A stretch of DNA of 64,000 bases from Agapetus fuscipes (GCA_951799405.1 OX637351.1:10014251-10078250); one strand, 5' to 3'. Counted from the stretch's first letter, positions 13,301-22,064 are shown. Translations and numbers: made by a program. Notes: a model not told the origin generated them from the letters alone.

Positions 13301-16300
13301 ACGGCTATAATCTTTCAGTGATTTCTGAGCCTCCTTTGCTTTGTGTAAACACTTGGGAAAGTGTAGCTTCACGGGAGGGCCTTCTGCCACTCGCATCTCA
13401 CATAAAGTTTTGCATGCGAGTCCTGTGACACATCCCCGGATGGGATGGATATACAGGGCGTGGGTCAGCGGAGGGGAGACTGCCCAATGATCCGAGCTTT
13501 GTCGGTTCGATTGAAGACTTTAAAAGACCGGTGCAAGAGCGTTTGTTCTTTGCAGTCTTGCTGCCGTCCATGTTGCGCCAAAAAATTGCTACACGTATAA
13601 CCAAGAATTGAGGTAGGAGCAAGGGTACTAGCTTAACAACAACTAAGCTACACATATAGTGTAACTTTTTGCCGCGTTATATCCGAAGGGGTCGCATGTG
13701 GGGAGTTGAACCTATTTATTTTTATAGATAAGGGGGCCGGCCTTACGCCAACCACCTCAGTTGAAGTGGGGTTTTCCCAGCTCCCGAGAGGGCTGGTACT
13801 CATTTCTTGTGAAGGCAAGCACTCTACCAACTGAGCTATTGACCGGTCAGCTTATACATGTAGCTTATACATGTAAACGTTGTATACGACTCTATGGTTT
13901 CCCGATTGCTGTTTTTTTTTATAGCAGTAACACTAAAAACTGGAGATGATGGAGTCGGAATGGAGTTCCTTTTTACTCTCGGCGAGCAAACGTCACAGGT
14001 CTATAGGTACAACCCGTACAAATAGGGTCCTTGGCAGCCAATAAAAAAACTAGTCAGTTTTTTCCTTCCCCAGACGTCACAATTTTTTTGATAATCATTC
14101 TTATTTGTATTCCTTGACTTAAAGGTTGGTATGAGGCTGACCACCCATACTGTAAAAATGGTTCACTTTGCCAATGTCACCTCTGTTTCAGAGAAGGTCG
14201 GAAAAAGTTGCAGGGTTTATGTTCATTTGAGGTTTGGTTTTAATTTATAAGTTCACATTCAGCATTTGTAAGCGCGAATTTACACGTGTCTGCTTGTAGG
14301 CATGCATTTGATGTGAGTTTTTAATGTTAATATATATTGCAACTTAGATTATAAATTATTTGTGCCGACTCCTTTTCCACGATCGGAGCTTTTCTGTATA
14401 ATATGAAGTTCACACATTAAATGATAAACACAAGTATGACGTCACACAGCCGGGTAGTTAGGGAAAATTAAAGAACAATATTATTAAGTGCTAAAAATCC
14501 ATAAAAATCATAATCCCGTAAAATGTGACGTTTGCCCGCCAAAAAAGTTGTAATTTTCAAATTTGCGTTGAGTTCATTAAATAAAACAGTTAAGGTTAAT
14601 GTTGGCAGGCAGGTACCTATTTAAATTTAATAATTTCGTCTAGCCGGCGCCGATTGTGGGCGGACATGGGCGTAACCACTGACTTACAATATAAAGGACT
14701 CGAAACTATTTTAACGCAAGCAGATGCTATCTCCGTTTCATCCTACCTCAATACGAATCGTCCTTAGTTAGACAGAGAACAAAGATGTCCTAAGTGTGGT
14801 TTCTTATATTCCGTGATCTGTGGTGGTTTCACTGTTAACAGACAAGTATGAATATTTCCCTCCGATATTGCTATAACTAAAATGTCACCTCTGCGCGGAA
14901 ATTGTGCGCAGGCGTTTTATTTGTTTTTTTTAGCGAATTTGTCGATTTAAAAAAAGTCATTGCTATAGTCGTCATGGCATGTGTAATTTTTGTGTATCGA
15001 TACACAAGATGGAGAAAGCAAGAAAACATAGGATGTTAAATGATTATTGACAGCACTATATACCCTAAACCAGTCGCATTCTTTGACAAATATACACTAC
15101 ACAACTGCAACTTTTGACAGGACAGAGGCAAAAGTGGTAGATAGTATGTATCAATGCAGTAAGTTAGTTTGCGCTCCTCTATGTTATTATCCGATGGGTG
15201 TACCCAATCTTGACCATTTACAAACACAATGAGCGGCTCTTCTCGTCTGTGTTTTACGGCCCAACATGATTGTATACAATGTGCCGATGACAGCATGGAA
15301 CCAAATGACGTCACTTGTAAGAATAACCCACCAGCACGCTCCACCAATCAAAGCAGTCACCTCCTAGACAAATGTATGCTAATTTAATGAGTACACGAAA
15401 CAGAAATGCCGATATGTCACATAGTCTCCTTTATTATTCGCGCAAACATCCATACAATTATCTGCATTCGTTTGGAAAAATAGCCATCGATATAAAAGAA
15501 CATCTCTAAAATAACGATTCGTCTCGTGTGGTTTTGAAATCAGACGGACATTGGCAGCTGTTTGAATTTGGAACGCTCCAAGCGATCCATGAATGAATTT
15601 CGTTTTAACAATTTAAATTAAGAATTTGAATTTTCTTATGCAGGTAGGTATTTGAAAAAAATACATAATATACAGACAATAAAAATGATCACAAAAAATT
15701 GTCTTAAGAAAATTGTTCGAACAAAAAGTGCTACAATAAAAGCACAAACAGACACGTGTAAGTTCACAACGTGTTCAATATTTTGTTTGCGCTGGTTCCT
15801 TGACTAATTAATGAAACTATGGTTGAACGGTTTCACTGTTCGATTTATTTAAATTACTTAGATTATTTTTACAACATGCGTGTGTCACAAAATATCAAAC
15901 GGAAGTGAGGTTAAAAAACATAGGGATTATATTAACAAAAATTCCCTAGTATGGCAAGTGACAAAATTCATTTCCCATACCTAACATAGTTTTATCCAAC
16001 ACAACGTGTAAGTGTACAAATGCTGCATGTGTACGTACCTACAGTTCAAAAACCGAGTTCAACAACCAAACCTCAAATGAACATAAGCCCTGCAATTTTT
16101 TCCGATCTTCCCTGAAACAGGGGTGACGTCGGCAAAGTGAATATATTTTTACAGCATGGGTGATCAGCCTCATACAAACCTACAAGTCAAGGGATATTCA
16201 ATAAGAAAAGAAAAATTACAACCAAAAATAATTTTAAACAAGTCCGATCAATAAAATGATTTTTTCCCAGAAAATGCGCATTACTTTTACTCGTATAATG

Positions 16301-16759
16301 AACCATACAAGGATCATCATATTTCAAAAATATAATATTCTCGTTTCTTCCATCGGCATGTCATTGACAGTCCATACCTCTGCGCTTCATGAATAAGCCC
16401 ATTATTTTACTTATGTTCAACTATTTCGGCGAGGATTTCAAGTCATTGAGAGCAAATTTACGGCTGTGACGTCATCAGTATTGGGATAAAAATACACATT
16501 TCAAATAGCTAATTATTATTATTGACGTTATGAGATATGGACGCGATGGCGGTAACGAACGATGGAAGCTTGGAAGATTCGACTTTCCGCATAAACTGAA
16601 CAGCAGTAAAAGCAGTTAAAAGACGTTTTGGTCAAAAATGAGTTATGAATGCTATCCTACTTGAAATTTTCCGCTCTTTCTAATGCGCTAACTCCCATAG
16701 CTCTACGATGATTTTTGTGTTGTTTATGCCCGAGTGATACAACTGCGTTTTCGAAGTAT

Positions 16760-16796
<37 letters not shown>

Positions 16797-19700
16797 AAAT
16801 CCTGTGCGGGAGACTCCCTAGATTCTGAAGACTCTAGGGGTCTATGACACTTGTTGTAGTGCCGCAGAGGTGTACGAGCTTGGTCGTCGCTACAAAGCGC
16901 CAATACTCAAGCAAGACCCAGTTGCTGTAAGGCTGGATGGACCCTTGGTGACCGGTCATTGGTAAAGGCTTATGAATTCTTCAACCCAGCGAAGAGCACA
17001 TTCGAAATATTCATGGTATTTTTGTGTGCTCCGCCGGGATCCGAATCCACAACCTTCCATTTACGAGTCCGAAGTGTTGCCACAACGGACTACGGACCGG
17101 TCCGGTTTTGGTGTAACCGACAAGATTTTGGCCTTTTTTGTCCTAAAGGCGCTTGTGACATAAAAAATCATAAAACATCGTAAAACCACATTAAAATGAA
17201 TGCCAATAAATGCCTTTATTTTTTTTAATATTAGAGCTGTTTTGCTTTTAACGATATGATACAAAATAAAAAAGTTATGCAATTTTTCTGCAATCTTAAA
17301 CTTTAAACTGCTCTCCTGAACAATGTAGTGTATGTCGCTTACTGCCTTATATGTTTTATCTTACCTAATCTAGAAACGCATTTTGGTAACCTTAATCATA
17401 AAACTGCTTGGTTTCCCATGCTTAGTTACGATGCTCAACATATTTTGGCAAATTCTTCAGAAAAAAATATTGATTACCCGCAAAATGGATCTCATGAATT
17501 TTGATATTGATCAACGTTTCTTGAGTACAAGAATATCAGACATTTGGTTAAATTGTGCACATGGATAGAAATTTTTGTTGATTGTACCTACTTGCTACAT
17601 CCGGAAATTACTATTTTATAACTTCGGAGTTTCTAGCGTCTTTATTTAACGTAAATATTGTTGTCATTTGACGTCGTTGGTATGCGGCTGACCACCCATA
17701 CTTTAAAAAATGGTTCACTTTGCCAATGTCACCCCTGTTTCAGGGAACGGCAAGCCAGTTCCAGGGTGTATGCCCATTTTAATCTAATCTAATCTAATCT
17801 AATCTAAGCTGCAAAGATATATATCATTTAAGATTTATATTAAATGCATTCCCACAAGCAGACATGTATAATTTCGCGCTAACACATGCCACATGTGGAC
17901 CTACAATATAAAAACCCAATCTCAAATGAACATAAGCCTTGCAACTCTTGCCGTCCTTCCCTGAAACAGGGGTGACATTGGCCAAGTGAACCAATTTTTT
18001 ACAGTATGGGTGGTCAGCCGCATAACAACCTATAAGTCAAGGAACATACATGACAAATTACATTTTTAAAATCAATAAATAACAATATATACATGGACAT
18101 AAAAAACTAAATCATAAAACCAATTCTACTTTAACAAACCCTAGCCGCCAACATCACAGATCAACCGCCATTTCTTTCTATCCTTACATACTTCTTTCAT
18201 TTCCTCCAGAGTCATAACCTTCTTCATACAAGCTCTTCTTTTATTATGACTCTGGATATTCCATTCATTCGCAATTTCGGATATTTGGTCCATCCATACC
18301 TTTCTCGGTCTTCCTCTACCACGACATCCATCTATTCTACCAACATATACTTTCTTCGTCAGTCTTTCCTCATTCATTCTCTCCATATGCCCAAACCATC
18401 TTAACAAACTTCTTTTAATCTTCACTTTCACACTTTCTCTTGCACCACATTCTTCTCTTACAAAATCATTCCTCACCCTGTCACTCCGTTTTTTCCCAAT
18501 CATACTTCTGAGAAAGTCCATTTCAACAGTATGGACTTTACTAATTTCACTTTCATTCACCGTCCAGGCCTCGCTTCCATACATCAAGGTGGGTAAAAGT
18601 ATGCCACTGCGTACCGCCAATCGAGCATTTTTAGATTTGTTTTGATTTTTGGCGATACAAGCTGTGGCACCGTACACAGTACACACCTGCCCTTCATTAC
18701 TCTTCTTTCAAATTCACCGGTCATTCTTCCATCTTTTTCAAACTTACTTCCCAGGTATCCAAACTCATTTACGACATCAACATTCATTCCATTAATTTTA
18801 AATTCATACTTTCATCATCTCTTTCAAAAATCAATACTTTCGTCTTACTTGCATTCAACTTCAGATGGTTACCCAACAAAGCTTCATTCAATCTAGAGAG
18901 CATTGTTTGCAATTCTACTGCTGAATCAGAAACAAGAACTGCATCATCTGCATACAGTAGAACACTCACTTTGCTCTCTCCTATCGTCAATCCACAATCA
19001 TTAAGTCTAGCATCTCTGACACACTTGTCCATGACTATGTTAAATAGCCATGGACTCATCACACAAGATTTTAGATTTAGATTTGGGTTTTTATGTTGTA
19101 GGTTCACATGCGGCATGTTCAAACGCTAGCTTGTGCGTGTATGCTTGTGAAAATGCATATGATGAGAATCTCCAATGCAACATATCTTTGCAACTTAGAT
19201 TAGATTAAATAAAGATTAGATTAGATGACATGTAGTAACGCAGCAACAGGGGTGATTTCTGAAAACGTTGGCTACGACGCAGGACAAAAGTCGAGAATAA
19301 TGTAGGTAAGTTTTCCTACAACGGTTTGTCAAATATCAGAAAAGCGTACTGTTATGTAAATAGCAAATACATATAAATATTTCGGTAGGTACATAGATAT
19401 AACATTTGTAGCTGATGGGAGCTGTATATAAGTAGGATTCATTATTATAAGTACCTAGGGTAAAGAGATATTATAAGAAAGTATTTAGCACAGATCACTG
19501 AATATAAAGAGTTTCTATTGCAGTATCAAAACCAGCTGTCACCGTTTTCTCGGTAGGCGGGAACCACAGATCAGTATTTAGTAATCATCACCATTATGTA
19601 CCTTCTCGAAGCTTTTGGAAGACCGTTCTCTCGAAGGTTCCAGCAAAATTGGCTTCTAGTAAATACTATCGCTGGAGTATAAAAAGCCGCGAACGGCTTG

Positions 19701-20139
19701 CAAAATACAGTCTAAATACGACACTCCTCTTCTAAACACGAAAGACAGTATAAGTTAACACAAACCATATGTGAAATAAATGTAAATTGCTATACCATAA
19801 TTGTGAATTGTAAAAAATAAATGTTAATTGTTAAATAAATCTAAGTGTAAAATAAATATCCTGTAAAGAAGACCAGTTTTTTTTTAATTTGAAGACTATT
19901 TGAACCCTAAAAACATAACAGAACTTACATGAAAGAAAAATAAATTTAAAAAATCTTACCTTGCATGCGAAGAAAGCTTCCTGCCACGTCGCTTTCGCAG
20001 TTGAGAAGAAGTAGCAGCTAGAGCCCAAACGCAAGAAGTCCGGCGGGCAAACGTAATACATCCTCACTCCCAAACATGTCGGCAGCGCAAAGCACAGAAA
20101 CGACACCAAAACACCAAACACAACTCTTTTTGCGCACAT
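708..20139 (-). CDS. Secreted C-type lectin domain protein, four exons
   Basis: Spliced gene read from 20139 down to 708; joined exons give 357 residues. Residues 1-24 form a signal peptide, so the product is probably secreted. A C-type lectin domain covers about residues 31-158. Its six cysteines (31, 42, 59, 133, 149, 157) fit the usual pairing, and a WIGG core lies at 92-95. No EPN or QPD motif and no WND is present, so classical calcium-dependent sugar binding is doubtful. Residues 159-357 are a hydrophilic tail, very rich in Lys, Arg and Glu (about 255-315). The ATG at 20139 is preferred because it has A at -3 and the longer reading frame begins with GTG. All four exons join in phase with GT/AG sites. 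Insect cuticle lectins such as Schlaff (Clect27) are a possible relative; that is inference from domain type, not alignment. Confidence 0.88.
1612..1795 (+). mobile_element. SINE-C copy, diverged
   Basis: tRNA-like head (ACTCGTAAATGGAAGGTTATGGG) and body through GAAAAATTCATACACCTTTACC to the TCCATCTAGCC segment. It lies in lectin intron 3. The 3' tail is missing here, but a tail of the same family lies at 2298-2380. Confidence 0.7.
1812..2055 (+). pseudogene. R1-like LINE ORF2 C-terminus, frameshifted
   Basis: Reads CWHCGSANTDAEHTLL, then after a +1 shift DLDTLVPSMLQSEENW and VIGEKEDAERVRRK. The CxxC/TAEHTL zinc-finger region and the following KE-AER segment are typical of the end of R1/jockey-group ORF2 proteins. 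A TGA and the shift near 1926 show it is dead. It lies in an intron on the strand opposite the lectin gene. Confidence 0.65.
2298..2380 (+). mobile_element. SINE-C tail 1 fragment
   Basis: Matches the first SINE-C tail type: ACACAAAAACAGTGCTCACC, AAATAAATCATC, then ATT repeats. Confidence 0.65.
2396..2620 (+). mobile_element. Unit A copy, 5' truncated
   Basis: Starts inside the CACTTTGCCAATGTCACC segment and ends in GATTA repeats. It sits in lectin intron 3, about 15 bp from the exon 3 donor. Confidence 0.8.
2635..2803 (-). CDS. Lectin gene exon 3: WIGG core of CTLD
   Basis: A 169-bp exon covering residues 87-143, including WIGGMYDW and the cysteine at 133. Acceptor ATTACAG, donor GTAAAC, exit phase 2. 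A unit A insertion in the next intron ends only about 15 bp beyond the donor. Confidence 0.87.
3074..3628. mobile_element. MITE with GTCCATAAATTACGTCA-type ends and G tracts
   Basis: Ends CTGTCCATATATTACGTCAT on the left and ATGACGTAATTTATGGACGG on the right are inverted repeats. Long G runs lie near 3105, 3525 and 3570. Ends of this kind are common in insect MITEs. A unit A copy (3245-3508) has inserted into it. Confidence 0.65.
3245..3508 (+). mobile_element. Unit A copy inside the G-tract MITE
   Basis: Nearly full length, from TTCCTTGGCTGATAGGTTGG to TTTGCAGCTTAGATTTAG. It interrupts the MITE, so it is the younger insertion. Confidence 0.8.
3618..3730 (+). repeat. Element G copy
   Basis: CCTTAGCAACCAATA, then TTTCCCTAGAAACCTGGCC and TGTAACAATATTGCC. 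Similar stretches occur at 6205, 13965, 22065, 29015, 42750 and 51215. The element type is unknown. Confidence 0.55.
3770..3875 (+). mobile_element. SINE-D tail fragment
   Basis: Shares AATACCTGCTTCTGGC, TGGTGAATTG and the A-rich end with the fuller copies at 24057 and 39622. Confidence 0.55.
4239..4317 (-). CDS. Lectin gene exon 2
   Basis: A 79-bp exon encoding residues 61-86 (DRDSNL to KPDI). Acceptor TTTTCTAG precedes it and donor GTTAGT follows. Entry is phase 0 and exit phase 1. It is too short to stand out as an open reading frame, but exons 1 and 3 require it to complete the domain. Confidence 0.82.
4330..5070. other. Lectin intron 1, nothing recognised
   Basis: AT-rich, with no open frame, RNA gene or family repeat that I can recognise. 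Confidence 0.4.
5080..5425 (-). pseudogene. LINE pol C-terminal fragment
   Basis: Read on the minus strand with stops, it gives FKRKII, then RCNSEPN, then DVV.SIKPRDF and a tail resembling EARTHLG. This is the familiar end of an RTE-like endonuclease/reverse transcriptase protein (KI-GP, RR-NSEL, IKSQRLRWLGH). Heavily decayed. Confidence 0.45.
5430..6200. other. Lectin intron 1, nothing recognised
   Basis: No gene or family repeat was seen. Confidence 0.4.
6205..6340 (+). repeat. Element G copy
   Basis: TCCTTAGCAGCCAATAAAA, GTTTGCCTTATCCCTAGCAA and AACGTCACAATATTGTG are visible. The sequence out to 6975 after it shows nothing else recognisable. Confidence 0.55.
6980..7285 (-). mobile_element. 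SINE-B copy, diverged
   Basis: The tRNA head is at the right end (ACTAACTGAGCTATC on plus is the reversed A box). The body (CAGCTCCCGAGGGGGCCGG, CCTTGCCGGTA) and the 3' end (TTACCGCATTGTTCG) follow leftward. It has more mismatches than the copies at 41650 and 56385. Confidence 0.7.
7575..7861. mobile_element. Double-hairpin foldback element
   Basis: Begins TGGGGCATCCACACGC and ends GCGTGTGGATGCCCCA. The outer arms enclose two inner hairpins built from the same GTCGTCTAGAACATGCTAGC word and its complement. TCA flanks both sides and may be the target duplication. No coding capacity. A single-hairpin relative lies at 50123-50296. Confidence 0.8.
8040..8092 (+). mobile_element. SINE-B head fragment
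   Basis: CCGGTCGATAGCTCAGTTGG carries the tRNA A box, with TAGAGTGCTTTCATTCC after it. The B box is replaced by unrelated sequence, so it is not a working tRNA gene. Confidence 0.65.
8095..8600. other. Lectin intron 1, nothing recognised
   Basis: No gene or family repeat was seen. Confidence 0.4.
8616..8987 (-). pseudogene. LINE pol C-terminal fragment
   Basis: An open stretch reading YAVETRADTSRTNSLLRTS, then LRDRSRN and DIVRWSSKGRKFRRAHVDRM. This YA-ETRA / LRDR / D-VRW-...-HVDRM order is the usual C-terminus of RTE/CR1-type LINE polymerases. It is a 5'-truncated relic, not a host gene. Confidence 0.65.
9040..9230 (-). mobile_element. SINE-C tail and unit A tail fragments
   Basis: 9040-9078 is reversed SINE-C tail 1 (ATTAGGATGATTTATTTGG). 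9165-9230 is a reversed unit A tail (TATAATCTAAGTTGCAAAG). 9230-9630 contains nothing recognisable. Confidence 0.5.
9635..9800 (+). mobile_element. SINE-D copy, diverged
   Basis: GGTGTTATGGTCGAGCGAG resembles the class II tRNA head; ATAACTTTGGCCCTGG is the conserved body. Confidence 0.5.
9945..10025 (-). mobile_element. Unit A 3' fragment
   Basis: Reversed tail: TTGCAAAGATATATTGACAT, then TGCACGCCCACAGGCAAACA. Confidence 0.5.
10098..10332. mobile_element. MITE-J, intact copy
   Basis: GCCTGTAGCACCAACC at the left and TTTGGTGCAACAGGCC at the right are terminal inverted repeats. The 235-bp interior matches 48576-49080, where SINE-C interrupts it, so this copy shows the empty site. No coding capacity. 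Confidence 0.7.
10340..10480. mobile_element. MITE-E partial copy
   Basis: Shares GAGCACTTCCTTATAATTAG and ATCAGTGAATCAGCACATAC with the copies at 30990 and 59950. Confidence 0.5.
10608..10866 (+). mobile_element. Unit A copy, full length
   Basis: Begins TTCCTTGACTTATAGGTTGG and ends TTGCAACTTAGATTTAG. Upstream at 10485-10565 is a short GC-rich scrap (AGGCCAAGGAGAGATATGGG) that may be LINE-derived. Confidence 0.8.
11307..11660. mobile_element. Foldback element with a unit A insertion in one arm
   Basis: Left arm CTGGGCTGGAAGTCTCATC pairs with GATGAGACTTCCAGCCCAG on the right. Inside, CCACGGTAATTCTTACCTAC pairs with GTAGGTAAGAATTACCGTGG. The left arm is split by a unit A fragment (about 11333-11501) flanked by CATC on both sides. 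The central loop carries GACCTGTCAATCCAAGATGG. Confidence 0.75.
11333..11501 (-). mobile_element. Unit A, 5' truncated
   Basis: Reversed tail TATAATCTAAGTTGCAAGG to CTTCCCTGAAA. CATC on each side is a plausible target duplication. Confidence 0.75.
11760..11955 (+). mobile_element. Unit A copy, 5' truncated
   Basis: From AATGACAACCCTGTTTTAG to GCAACTTAGATTAGATTAG. Confidence 0.75.
12080..12262 (-). mobile_element. Unit A copy, reversed
   Basis: From the ATGCATGCCCACAAATAGAC side to TGGGTGGTCAGCCTCAT. The GATTA tail is lost. Confidence 0.7.
12415..12540 (+). mobile_element. Unit A copy, degenerate
   Basis: GGCTGACTACTAC, GTCTGCTTGTATGCATGCAT and ATCTTTGCAACTTGGATTA remain, with an internal deletion. 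Confidence 0.5.
12545..13635. other. Lectin intron 1, nothing recognised
   Basis: No gene or known family element was seen. The GC content rises after about 13400 without a convincing reading frame. Confidence 0.4.
13640..13852 (-). mobile_element. SINE-B copy, internally deleted
   Basis: The 3' end (TGCCGCGTTATATCCGAAGG) and the tRNA A box end (ACTCTACCAACTGAGCTATTG) are present. The segment between CTTGTGAAGGC and AAGCACTCTACC is missing, which removes the B box. Confidence 0.75.
13965..14095 (+). repeat. Element G copy
   Basis: CTCGGCGAGCAAACGTCACA, TCCTTGGCAGCCAATAAAA and CCAGACGTCACAATTT. Confidence 0.55.
14105..14356 (+). mobile_element. Unit A copy, full length
   Basis: From TTCCTTGACTTAAAGGTTGG to ATTGCAACTTAGATTATA. 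Confidence 0.8.
14360..15990. other. Lectin intron 1, nothing recognised
   Basis: No gene was seen. A short unit A-like word (CAGACACGTGTAAGTTC) occurs near 15750. Confidence 0.4.
15995..16196 (-). mobile_element. Unit A copy, reversed
   Basis: From ACAACGTGTAAGTGTACAAA to ACCTACAAGTCAAGGGA. The right edge is the usual 5' start; the sequence from 16200 to 16755 beyond it shows nothing recognisable. Confidence 0.75.
16757..17103 (-). mobile_element. SINE-C with tail type 2
   Basis: On the minus strand: tRNA head (GTCCGTAGTCCGTTGTGGCA, GGATTCGGATCCC), body, GACGACCAAGCTCGTACACC, then CTGCGGCACTACAAC, GTCTCCCGCACAGG and a run of about 30 A. The poly-A tail marks the 3' end. 17105-17665 beside it contains nothing recognisable. 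Confidence 0.8.
17670..17782 (+). mobile_element. Unit A head, joined tail-first to a reversed copy
   Basis: GTTGGTATGCGGCTGACC through GGGTGTATGCCCATTTT, then an abrupt join to the reversed GATTA tail of the next copy. Confidence 0.7.
17783..18050 (-). mobile_element. Unit A as the 3' end of a LINE
   Basis: Full unit from AATCTAATCTAATC to AACCTATAAGTCAAGGA. It is directly continuous with the 3' untranslated region of the minus-strand LINE at 18055-19062, in the same orientation. The junction word ATGTTCC reappears at 20650. Confidence 0.8.
18055..19062 (-). pseudogene. RTE-like LINE, 5'-truncated, frameshifted
   Basis: Three minus-strand frames together cover the end of a reverse transcriptase protein: CVMSPWLFNIVMDKCVRDA and LLYADDAVLVSDSA (catalytic YADD), LKLNASKTKVLIFERDD, EFGYLGSKFEKDGR, then YGSEAWTVNESE, LLRWFGHMERM and GRGRPRKVWMDQI. 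At least two shifts break it. It keeps the intact LNASKTK site where the relative at 24885-28480 has a hAT insertion. Copy length and motif order suggest the RTE group. Confidence 0.8.
19066..19225 (+). mobile_element. Unit A, 5' truncated
   Basis: From TTTGGGTTTTTATGTTGTAG to the GATTAGATT tail. It abuts the truncated end of the LINE in opposite orientation. Confidence 0.7.
19350..19920 (+). mobile_element. Possible solo LTR with a heat-shock-like promoter
   Basis: TGTTATG at 19350 and CATAACA at 19914-19920 are inverted ends of LTR type. Between them lie promoter-like and poly(A)-like signals (several AATAAA at 19773-19857) in the order expected of an LTR. No exact target duplication is visible, and sequence near 37060 partly resembles the left edge, so the left boundary is uncertain. 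Confidence 0.4.
19603..19712 (+). promoter_or_regulatory. HSE array, TATA box and initiator
   Basis: TTCtcGAAgcTTTtgGAA at 19603-19620 has four units in 5-bp phase. GAAggTTCcaG follows at 19633-19643. TATAAAAA is at 19678-19685 and an ACAGTCT initiator about 31 bp on at 19708. This is the layout of insect heat-shock promoters. It points away from the lectin coding strand, and no coding frame follows it. Confidence 0.55.
19960..20139 (-). CDS. Lectin gene exon 1: signal peptide and start of CTLD
   Basis: Encodes residues 1-60: hydrophobic signal segment, then YYVCPPDF and SSCYFF, typical of the start of a long-form C-type lectin domain. The exon ends AAG followed by GTAAGA, a near-consensus donor, in phase 0. 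Confidence 0.85.
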
Positions 20140-20389
20140 CTTGAGATCAATGCCAAACACTGTTTATCACACAAGAATATCAAGGTTCGGAGAGACGACG
20201 TCCATGGGAGACGACAATCTTGGCTTCAAAAGGGCTTCCGCACCGTTGTTTGATTTTGGTCCATTGCTCGATATTGTTTCACATTTTCTTTGTATCTTTG
20301 AGAGAAGCAGTCTTCTAGTCGTTTTATCTGAAAAAACAGAGAAAGAATAGTTTTAATAACGGTTTCTCAAATGATATACGGATAGGACT

Positions 20390-20560
20390 CTGGACGAAAT
20401 TAAAGAAGTATGTGAGGACAGAAAGAAATGGCGGTTGATCTGTAATGTTGGCGGCTAGGACAAAGGTTTTTAAAATCAGAATTAAGTATTTTGGTTTTGA
20501 TGTAAGTACATACATATTATTATTTAATGATTATAAAAATGTAATTTGTTGTTGTTGTTT
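20390..20560 (+). mobile_element. LINE 3' end fragment
   Basis: Matches the last codons and 3' region of the RTE-like LINE: TGTGAGGACAGAAAGAAATGG, CGGCTAG, then AAAAATGTAATTTGT. Confidence 0.75.
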
Positions 20561-20649
20561 TTTTTTAAGAAATCCTGTGCGGGAGACTCCCTAGATTCTA
20601 GAGACTCTAGGGGTCTATGACACTTGTTGTAGTGCCGCAGAGGTGTATG
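20561..20649 (-). mobile_element. SINE-C tail 2 fragment
   Basis: Reversed poly-A, then CCTGTGCGGGAGACTCCC and GTAGTGCCGCAGAGGTGTA. It splits a LINE 3' end from its unit A. Confidence 0.75.
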
Positions 20650-20900
20650 TTCCTTGACTTATAGATTGGTATGGGGCTGACCACCCATGCTGTAGAACAT
20701 GGTTCACTTTGACAATGTCACCCCTGTTTCAGGGAAGGTAGGCAAGAGTTGCAGGGTGTATGTTCATTTGAGATTTGGGTTTTTATATTGTAAGTCCGCA
20801 TGCGGCATGTTTAAGAGCGAACTTATACGTGTCTGCTTGTAAAAATGCATATAATGTGAATTATTAATGTTACATTTGTTTGCAACTTAAATTAGACAAT
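20650..20900 (+). mobile_element. Unit A, originally continuous with LINE 3' end
   Basis: Begins TTCCTTGACTTATAGATTGG and ends TTTGCAACTTAAATTAGA. It follows the LINE 3' end at 20390-20560 in the same orientation once the SINE-C scrap is discounted. Confidence 0.75.
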
Positions 20901-20904
20901 AATG

Positions 20905-22060
20905 CAACACACAATTAATGAAGACACATCTTATTCTTGAGTAAAGAAACACCAATCATAGCTCTTGGACCACATGTAGGTTGTTTATTAATGCTTCAAG
21001 ACATTAGCAATACTATGAAATACATACGAAAATTTAAAGATATATATATGTAACTTTAAGCTGATAAAAAAAGCTACCTGCACGATTGACATATGTGCGT
21101 TAATTTCACTCATCATATAATCGCTGTGCTAACGTTGAAAATACCGGGTCTTAGAGATCTTGCTCAAGAACCAAACCATTTGCAGTTTGTGTTAAAAACA
21201 GTACCTACCTACACCAAACACAAAAGACCATCACATCTTCTAAAAAGAGCTCGTCTTTTTTAGATATATCTAAGTATTTACGTTCAAAGAATAAATGCAT
21301 CGAAAGTCTTTTACCTTGTTTCTATTTTGGTTTACAATTTAGGCCATTTGTCGACCTATTGCAGCCCCAACGTTTTATTTTCTGTCAATAAACAAGCAAA
21401 TTCACCGACTAACGTTTGGTTCACTTGTTTTCAATTTATTTACTACTCCCCTAGCGACATTAAATTTGACAATGCATGACGTCATCGCAATTAATTATTT
21501 CAGATATATTTACACAGTAACTTCAGTATAAAACATTACGTTCAAATTCAACCAAAATATGTATCGAAACTAAAAAGGGTGCTGTAGTTTCTATACGTTT
21601 TTGATGAAACGTCGTGGTTGAGTTTGGAGTTAGGACGTAGTTTTGTGATTGGGGTAGGTATCCAGATATTTTGTTTACATAGTTCTCTCTTATGAAAGGT
21701 TTAGAATTGGAGGCAGATGGTCGCACACAGTTGATTCCATTATTTGGTATTTTTAATATAAGTCCACCCCCGCTCTATATGAAATAATTGATGGTGTTTA
21801 CTGCCCCATTACATCCCTTACGGTGGTGAATGAATGCCACCGCCACCCTAAAGATTAAAAACGTCCAAATTTGTGGAATTTAATATCACATATTGAAAGT
21901 TGATGACTTTTCTCCCTTATTTCAACGTACCATAAAAATAGAACATCAATTTTAGCGACCATATTTGGAAATAGTTTTAGAAGTCCATTTTTTTTTACTT
22001 ATCTTTGAGAAAGATGGAAAATCAGAGAAGCACAAAATTTAAAGGGTTTCAGAACAAATT
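20905..22060. other. Intergenic, nothing recognised
   Basis: No host exon, RNA gene or family repeat was seen. This would be upstream of the lectin gene. Confidence 0.4.
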
Positions 22061-22064
22061 TCTC

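Noticed and set aside
17670..18050. CRISPR-like array of GATTA units
   Set aside because: The repeats are the short simple tail of a transposon, with no spacers.
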